This document shows, one piece after another, positions 6,766-9,689 of a stretch of DNA of 9,689 nt. Both the position numbers and the translations under genes were made by a program. Below the pieces are notes generated by a model. It did no database searches. It was not told the DNA's origin and saw nothing but the letters and a program-made list of their open reading frames with translations. The DNA lies in assembly GCA_023247595.1 (NCBI GenBank), contig JAHFGF010000049.1:1-9689 (forward strand). The letters are read 5' to 3'. This DNA comes from Candidatus Omnitrophota bacterium (lineage in GTDB: Bacteria > Omnitrophota > Koll11 > Zapsychrales > Fredricksoniimonadaceae). Within the stretch, counting starts at the first letter, position 1. Each line of letters opens with the position of its first letter.

Positions 6766-7478
6766 GAAGGTTTGTGATGTGTTTTGATAATGATGACTGG
6801 AGAACGTTTAACATCCAGCCAGGCCAGAAGTTGTTTGACATTCTCCTCGGCAAGCGCCACGCAGCCGGACGTTGATTTTCCGTTTTCTTTCCAGATATGT
6901 AAAAAAATCGCGCTGCCATAACCCGGAATAATGGGGCCGGTATTGTATTCAATGACCGCGCCTAATTTATAAAGTGAGTCCTTGCGTTTCATGTCTTCAA
7001 ATGATGACGCGTTCGGCTTTCCAACCACCCATTGGTTATATTGTGGAGATTTCACATCATCCACCCAAAAATCATTTTCGGTGGCCTGCCGAAACATTAA
7101 CTTCGTATCGATGCGTTGATCATAACCAAAAGCCAGTTTTATCTCAAATATGCCGGACGGAGTTTTGCCGTCGCCTTCCCGTTTCATTTGGAATTCCGCA
7201 ATTCCGCTGCGGCCGACCATCGCCGGCATCGAGGAATATTTTTGAAACCACCGGCCGTTCTTCAATTCCCACGCCGTAAGAACTGCCTGGGAATCCGATT
7301 GAGGCTCGACAATGATGGCTTGTTGAATATTTTGGGAAAGCGTTTTGAGTTCATCCGCCGGTTGAACTGTCTTATGCCCACCTAAAGACGCACAGCCTAA
7401 AAAACAAAGCACACCGAGTCCGAAACCAATGAACTTTATATTCAAAAAAGGAAATTGGGCAATCTTATTTTTGATCAT
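6762..7478 (-). CDS. L,D-transpeptidase (YkuD-type) lipoprotein
   Basis: A 238-residue envelope protein with a hydrophobic segment (residues 13-29) ending F-L-G-C at Cys29, so probably a lipoprotein although the lipobox is not perfect. The YkuD-type catalytic domain covers about 60-232. Seen are the GDGKTPSGIFEI strand (102-113), the catalytic His194 in SAIFLHIW, and Cys206 in KSTSGCVALAE. The substitution of SHGC by TSGC is usual for the ErfK/COG3786-like branch. Such enzymes form or exchange 3-3 crosslinks in peptidoglycan or attach proteins to it, via a cysteine acyl-enzyme; that role here is inferred from the family. Its cysteine would need to stay reduced, and the next gene encodes a thiol-exchange protein. 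Both ends overlap neighbouring genes by 4 bp (ATGA at 7475-7478 and 6762-6765), and the start has no ribosome site. Confidence 0.9.
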   Translation of the reverse strand: MIKNKIAQFPFLNIKFIGFGLGVLCFLGCASLGGHKTVQPADELKTLSQNIQQAIIVEPQSDSQAVLTAWELKNGRWFQKYSSMPAMVGRSGIAEFQMKREGDGKTPSGIFEIKLAFGYDQRIDTKLMFRQATENDFWVDDVKSPQYNQWVVGKPNASSFEDMKRKDSLYKLGAVIEYNTGPIIPGYGSAIFLHIWKENGKSTSGCVALAEENVKQLLAWLDVKRSPVIIIKTHHKPS

Positions 7479-8068
7479 GCGACAGGAACTGTGGAGTTCA
7501 CACTGGGACGACGAGAAAACTCTTGAAACCAGGACATTAAATTAGGAAATTGTTTCGCATCCACCAAATGTCCTAAACGAAACTGCGTGTAGCCTACACC
7601 CGCCACAACCGCGATGGACGCCAATGACAGCGTAGTCAATTCTGAAATGTGCGCATCAATAAAGGATAACGTTCTTCGTATCGTATCTTCCTGGGCCGTC
7701 ACAAACGGCGCATTAAAATCATTGGGATGGTTAAGTTTTTCACGATACGCAGCTAATGAAACATCTGTTAACCCATCACCAATCGCTTCCCATTGCAATA
7801 CCTGCAGACGTTCTTTTCCGGAACGAGGAATCAAAATCGGCGCGTCATTTAATCCGTCGATATATTGACAAATCACCGGACTGTCAAAAATTGCTTCACC
7901 ATTATCAAGAAGCAATGCCGGAATTTTACCCAGCGGATTTGCCTTTAACAACGCCGACGATTTTTTTGTAAGGTCTTCATCAACCAATGGCATTTCAATT
8001 TTCTTCTCAAGAGCAAGAATGCGCACTTTTCGCGCATACGGTGAACGTTTGGTATAAAGCAATTTCAT
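7475..8068 (-). CDS. Glutathione S-transferase family protein (YibF-like)
   Basis: A 197-residue cytoplasmic protein of GST architecture. The N-terminal thioredoxin-like domain (1-78) shows SPYARKVRILALEK with the active-site Ser9, NPLGKIPAL (44-52) with the cis-proline, and the glutathione-binding pair D-S (62-63) in FDSPVICQYID. The helical C-terminal domain (about 85-197) shows LQWEAIGDGLTD and LSLASIAVVAGVGY. The layout, length and the DSP-I-x-x-YI segment resemble Escherichia coli YibF, a GST-like protein whose physiological substrate is not established. The N-capping aspartate usual in the C-terminal domain (LTLADI) is serine here, as it is not strictly kept in the YibF branch. CGAGGAG about 7 nt before the ATG is a strong ribosome site. 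It opens the operon with the L,D-transpeptidase and DsbD-like genes. The 44 nt before it hold no clear promoter, so it may be read from the symporter gene. Confidence 0.88.
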   Translation of the reverse strand: MKLLYTKRSPYARKVRILALEKKIEMPLVDEDLTKKSSALLKANPLGKIPALLLDNGEAIFDSPVICQYIDGLNDAPILIPRSGKERLQVLQWEAIGDGLTDVSLAAYREKLNHPNDFNAPFVTAQEDTIRRTLSFIDAHISELTTLSLASIAVVAGVGYTQFRLGHLVDAKQFPNLMSWFQEFSRRPSVNSTVPVA

Positions 8069-8112
8069 GTTTTTCTCCTCGATAATTAACTAATCCTACC
8101 TTTTATCCCCGG

Positions 8113-9333
8113 CTAACTGCTAAGCCAGTTTTTTCCATACATAACCCTTGATACCAGCATGCTGGAAACATTATCCCCCACGGCATTAACCATGGTGGCC
8201 GGCGGGTCAACCAATGTTCCGATCATGGAAATAACCGGCAGGGCTTCAACCGGAAAACCATACATGGTGACAATCAATAATTCCCCCAAGAATCCCCCGC
8301 CGGGTATGCCGCTCATCACCGTGCCGCTTAATAACGCGATGCCGACGGCAGTCGTAAGCGTCCCAATACCGGAAAAATCCATATGAAAAATTCCAAAGAG
8401 TAACGCGATTTTAAGGATGGCGGATAAGCAGGAACCTTCCATATGAATCGTAGCCCCGATGGGAATCACAACTTCTCGAATGTCTTTGGGAATCCCCACT
8501 TGCTTAGCAGCTTCCAAATTCGACGGAATAGTCGCCACACTACTTCCCGTGGCCAACGCCGTTAACGAAGGCGTCGCAATCGCAGACCAAAACCGTTTGA
8601 ACCCCTTGTTCCCAGCGGCCAGGTAAGCATAAAACGAAAAGGCGATAAAGAAATACAAAAAAGAAACTGGATAATAAATCAAAACGGTTCTCAGGTAAGA
8701 TCCCAAAAGTTCCGGCCCAAAAACCCCGACCAAATAAGCAAAATACGCGCCCAACCCGATAGGCGCATAAAGCATTATTAGTGAAACAACTTTCGCCATA
8801 ACCTCATTGCCGGCAAGAAGCACATCGACAAAAGGTTTCGCGGGCAGCCCCACCCTGGATGCTGCAAAACCAAGCAGGATTGAAAAAATAATCAGGGCCA
8901 GCATGTTCTTCTTGGATAAGAGTTCATTAAAATCAGATACGGTTAATGCCTTAACAATATTCTCTGAAACGCGCATATGCTCCATCGAATCCGGCGCTTT
9001 CAAAGCAATATGCACATCGCGGGCCGGAGGAAAAATCTTAACAACCGTGATCATGAGAACTGATGAAATAATGCCGGTCACAATAAAAACCGCCATCATA
9101 ATTCCCAATATTTTTCCTAACCGTTTCCCATCGGACATTACCGCAACCGCCGAGGAAATCGAGAAAAAGACAAGCAGGACAACAACTGAAAAAAGCAGAT
9201 TAAGAAAAATATCGCCCAACGGCTTGAGCATAACGGCTTTTTCTTTGAGGAGAATACCCAGAACAGAGCCAACGACAATTGAACAAAGCAGAAGAAGAGA
9301 AAATCCGTAATTTTTTAAAAAGGAATTCTTCAT
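8113..9333 (-). CDS. Dicarboxylate/amino acid:cation symporter (DAACS, SDF family) with altered binding site
   Basis: A 406-residue inner-membrane secondary transporter with the glutamate-transporter fold. The first helices (FSLLLLCSIVVGSVLG, LLFSVVVLLVFFSISSA) and the helical hairpin motifs are clear: TGSSVATIPSNLEAAK (262-277, HP1), IPIGATIHMEGS (290-301, helix 7) and SGIPGGGFLGELL (341-353, HP2). Helix 8 reads VDPPATMVNAVGDN (375-388). In this family helix 8 of acidic-substrate carriers is D-x-x-R-T-x-x-N-x-x-G-D. Here Asp376, Thr380, Asn383 and Asp387 are kept, but the arginine that holds the substrate's side-chain carboxylate is Ala379. The NMDGT motif is HMEGS. A neutral substrate is therefore more likely than glutamate, aspartate or C4-dicarboxylates. 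The gene starts 3 nt after the msrA stop, with AAAGGGAAG within the end of msrA, and is probably cotranscribed. Confidence 0.9.
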   Translation of the reverse strand: MKNSFLKNYGFSLLLLCSIVVGSVLGILLKEKAVMLKPLGDIFLNLLFSVVVLLVFFSISSAVAVMSDGKRLGKILGIMMAVFIVTGIISSVLMITVVKIFPPARDVHIALKAPDSMEHMRVSENIVKALTVSDFNELLSKKNMLALIIFSILLGFAASRVGLPAKPFVDVLLAGNEVMAKVVSLIMLYAPIGLGAYFAYLVGVFGPELLGSYLRTVLIYYPVSFLYFFIAFSFYAYLAAGNKGFKRFWSAIATPSLTALATGSSVATIPSNLEAAKQVGIPKDIREVVIPIGATIHMEGSCLSAILKIALLFGIFHMDFSGIGTLTTAVGIALLSGTVMSGIPGGGFLGELLIVTMYGFPVEALPVISMIGTLVDPPATMVNAVGDNVSSMLVSRVMYGKNWLSS

Positions 9334-9336
9334 GAA

Positions 9337-9689
9337 TTAATGCTTCCCTTTCTCTTCATCTCCCCAAACTTCACGAATGTATTCATCCCGGCCGGAACCA
9401 GCGCGGTACATCTTGTAATGAATAGGTCGGAGTTTACAGTAGCCTTGATGATATCCTTCCGCCGGATAAAATTGTGATGCGAAAGTTATTTCGGTTACGA
9501 TAGGCGCGCCGAAACGGTCTTCTTCCTCCAGCGTTTCCTTGGACTCTTCGGCAAGCCGCCGTTGTTCGTCGGAATGATAAAAAATGCCGGTGCGGTACTG
9601 GCTGCCTTCATCCACAAACTGTTTATCAACGGTTGTGGGATCGATATTGCGCCAAAAAATTTCAAGCAATTGTTGGTAGGAAACCTGCT
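9337..9689 (-). CDS. msrA: Peptide methionine sulfoxide reductase MsrA (N-terminus outside window)
   Basis: MsrA reduces the S-epimer of methionine sulfoxide, free or in proteins, restoring oxidised methionine. Only the C-terminal 117 or so residues are present; the frame stays open to the right edge and reads VSYQQLLEIFWRNIDPT. Then come GSQYRTGIFYHSDEQ, PIVTEI, ASQFYPAEGYHQGY and YRAGSGRDEYIREVWG, all diagnostic of the family. The catalytic N-terminal G-C-F-W motif lies beyond the window. The visible part contains one cysteine (in GYCKL) and has serine in AGSGRD where many relatives have the recycling cysteine, so the regeneration route may differ from that of Escherichia coli MsrA. There is no sign of a fused MsrB domain after it. 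The TTG at 9669 would be a false start inside the domain. The stop codon lies 3 nt before the symporter start. Confidence 0.95.
   Translation of the reverse strand, partial: QVSYQQLLEIFWRNIDPTTVDKQFVDEGSQYRTGIFYHSDEQRRLAEESKETLEEEDRFGAPIVTEITFASQFYPAEGYHQGYCKLRPIHYKMYRAGSGRDEYIREVWGDEEKGKH

Noticed and set aside
6668..6952. Minus-strand open frame of 94 codons
   Set aside because: It overlaps the junction of the L,D-transpeptidase and DsbD-like genes in another frame; both of those have clear families.
6974..7385. Two plus-strand open frames of about 90-100 codons
   Set aside because: Both are antisense to the L,D-transpeptidase gene, whose catalytic motifs are intact, and show no domain or ribosome site.
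6762..7478. Loss of the SHGC histidine in the L,D-transpeptidase active site
   Set aside because: The S-G-C form is usual in the COG3786-type branch; the catalytic His194 and Cys206 are present, so this is not a defect.
8107..8130. Hairpin at the end of the symporter gene (GGCT...AGCC, or AACTG...CAGTT)
   Set aside because: The stems are only 4-5 bp, mutually exclusive, overlap the coding end and are not followed by T residues.
8807..9310. Open frame of 167 codons on the plus strand
   Set aside because: It lies wholly antisense to the clear DAACS symporter gene, is rich in Ser, Thr, Arg and Ile as antisense frames of membrane proteins are, and shows no recognisable domain.

Overview
All twelve genes I can support lie on the minus strand, so the window reads right to left. 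The DNA is moderately AT-rich. Two probable lipoproteins, several Sec signal peptides, a probable outer-membrane protein, an L,D-transpeptidase and a periplasmic DsbD-type protein point to a Gram-negative (diderm) bacterium. The small secreted proteins and the redoxin remind me of uncultivated lineages such as Omnitrophota, but that placement is an impression, not a result. I see no phage, insertion sequence, CRISPR array, tRNA or rRNA.

In order of transcription. (1) 9689-8113: the C-terminal part of methionine sulfoxide reductase MsrA, cut by the window edge, then 3 nt later a sodium/amino-acid symporter of the glutamate-transporter (DAACS) fold whose substrate-binding arginine is replaced. 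(2) 8068-5566: a tightly packed operon of a YibF-like glutathione S-transferase, a lipoprotein L,D-transpeptidase and a DsbD/ScsB-like protein, joined by two 4-bp ATGA overlaps. The DsbD-like protein has the periplasmic and thioredoxin domains but lacks the membrane core that normally lies between them. (3) 5541-5426: a long imperfect palindrome. (4) 5389-4781: an exported single-cysteine-motif redoxin, followed by a hairpin that looks like its terminator but also buries the Shine-Dalgarno sequence of the next gene. (5) 4735-1731: truD (tRNA pseudouridine-13 synthase), a GNAT acetyltransferase overlapping it by 4 bp, and an MFS transporter. (6) 1640-704: a small secreted protein of unknown function and a lipoprotein with a peptidoglycan-binding domain, ended by a strong terminator. 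(7) 512-1: a secreted, probably beta-barrel protein with its own promoter, running off the left edge.

Functionally the right half leans towards thiol redox and envelope maintenance (MsrA, GST-like protein, DsbD-like protein, redoxin, L,D-transpeptidase). The left half is a mixture of tRNA modification, transport and small envelope proteins. I found no clear-cut new system. The points most worth a second look are the DsbD-like protein without a membrane domain, the 116-bp palindrome, the truD leader hairpin and the altered binding site of the symporter.
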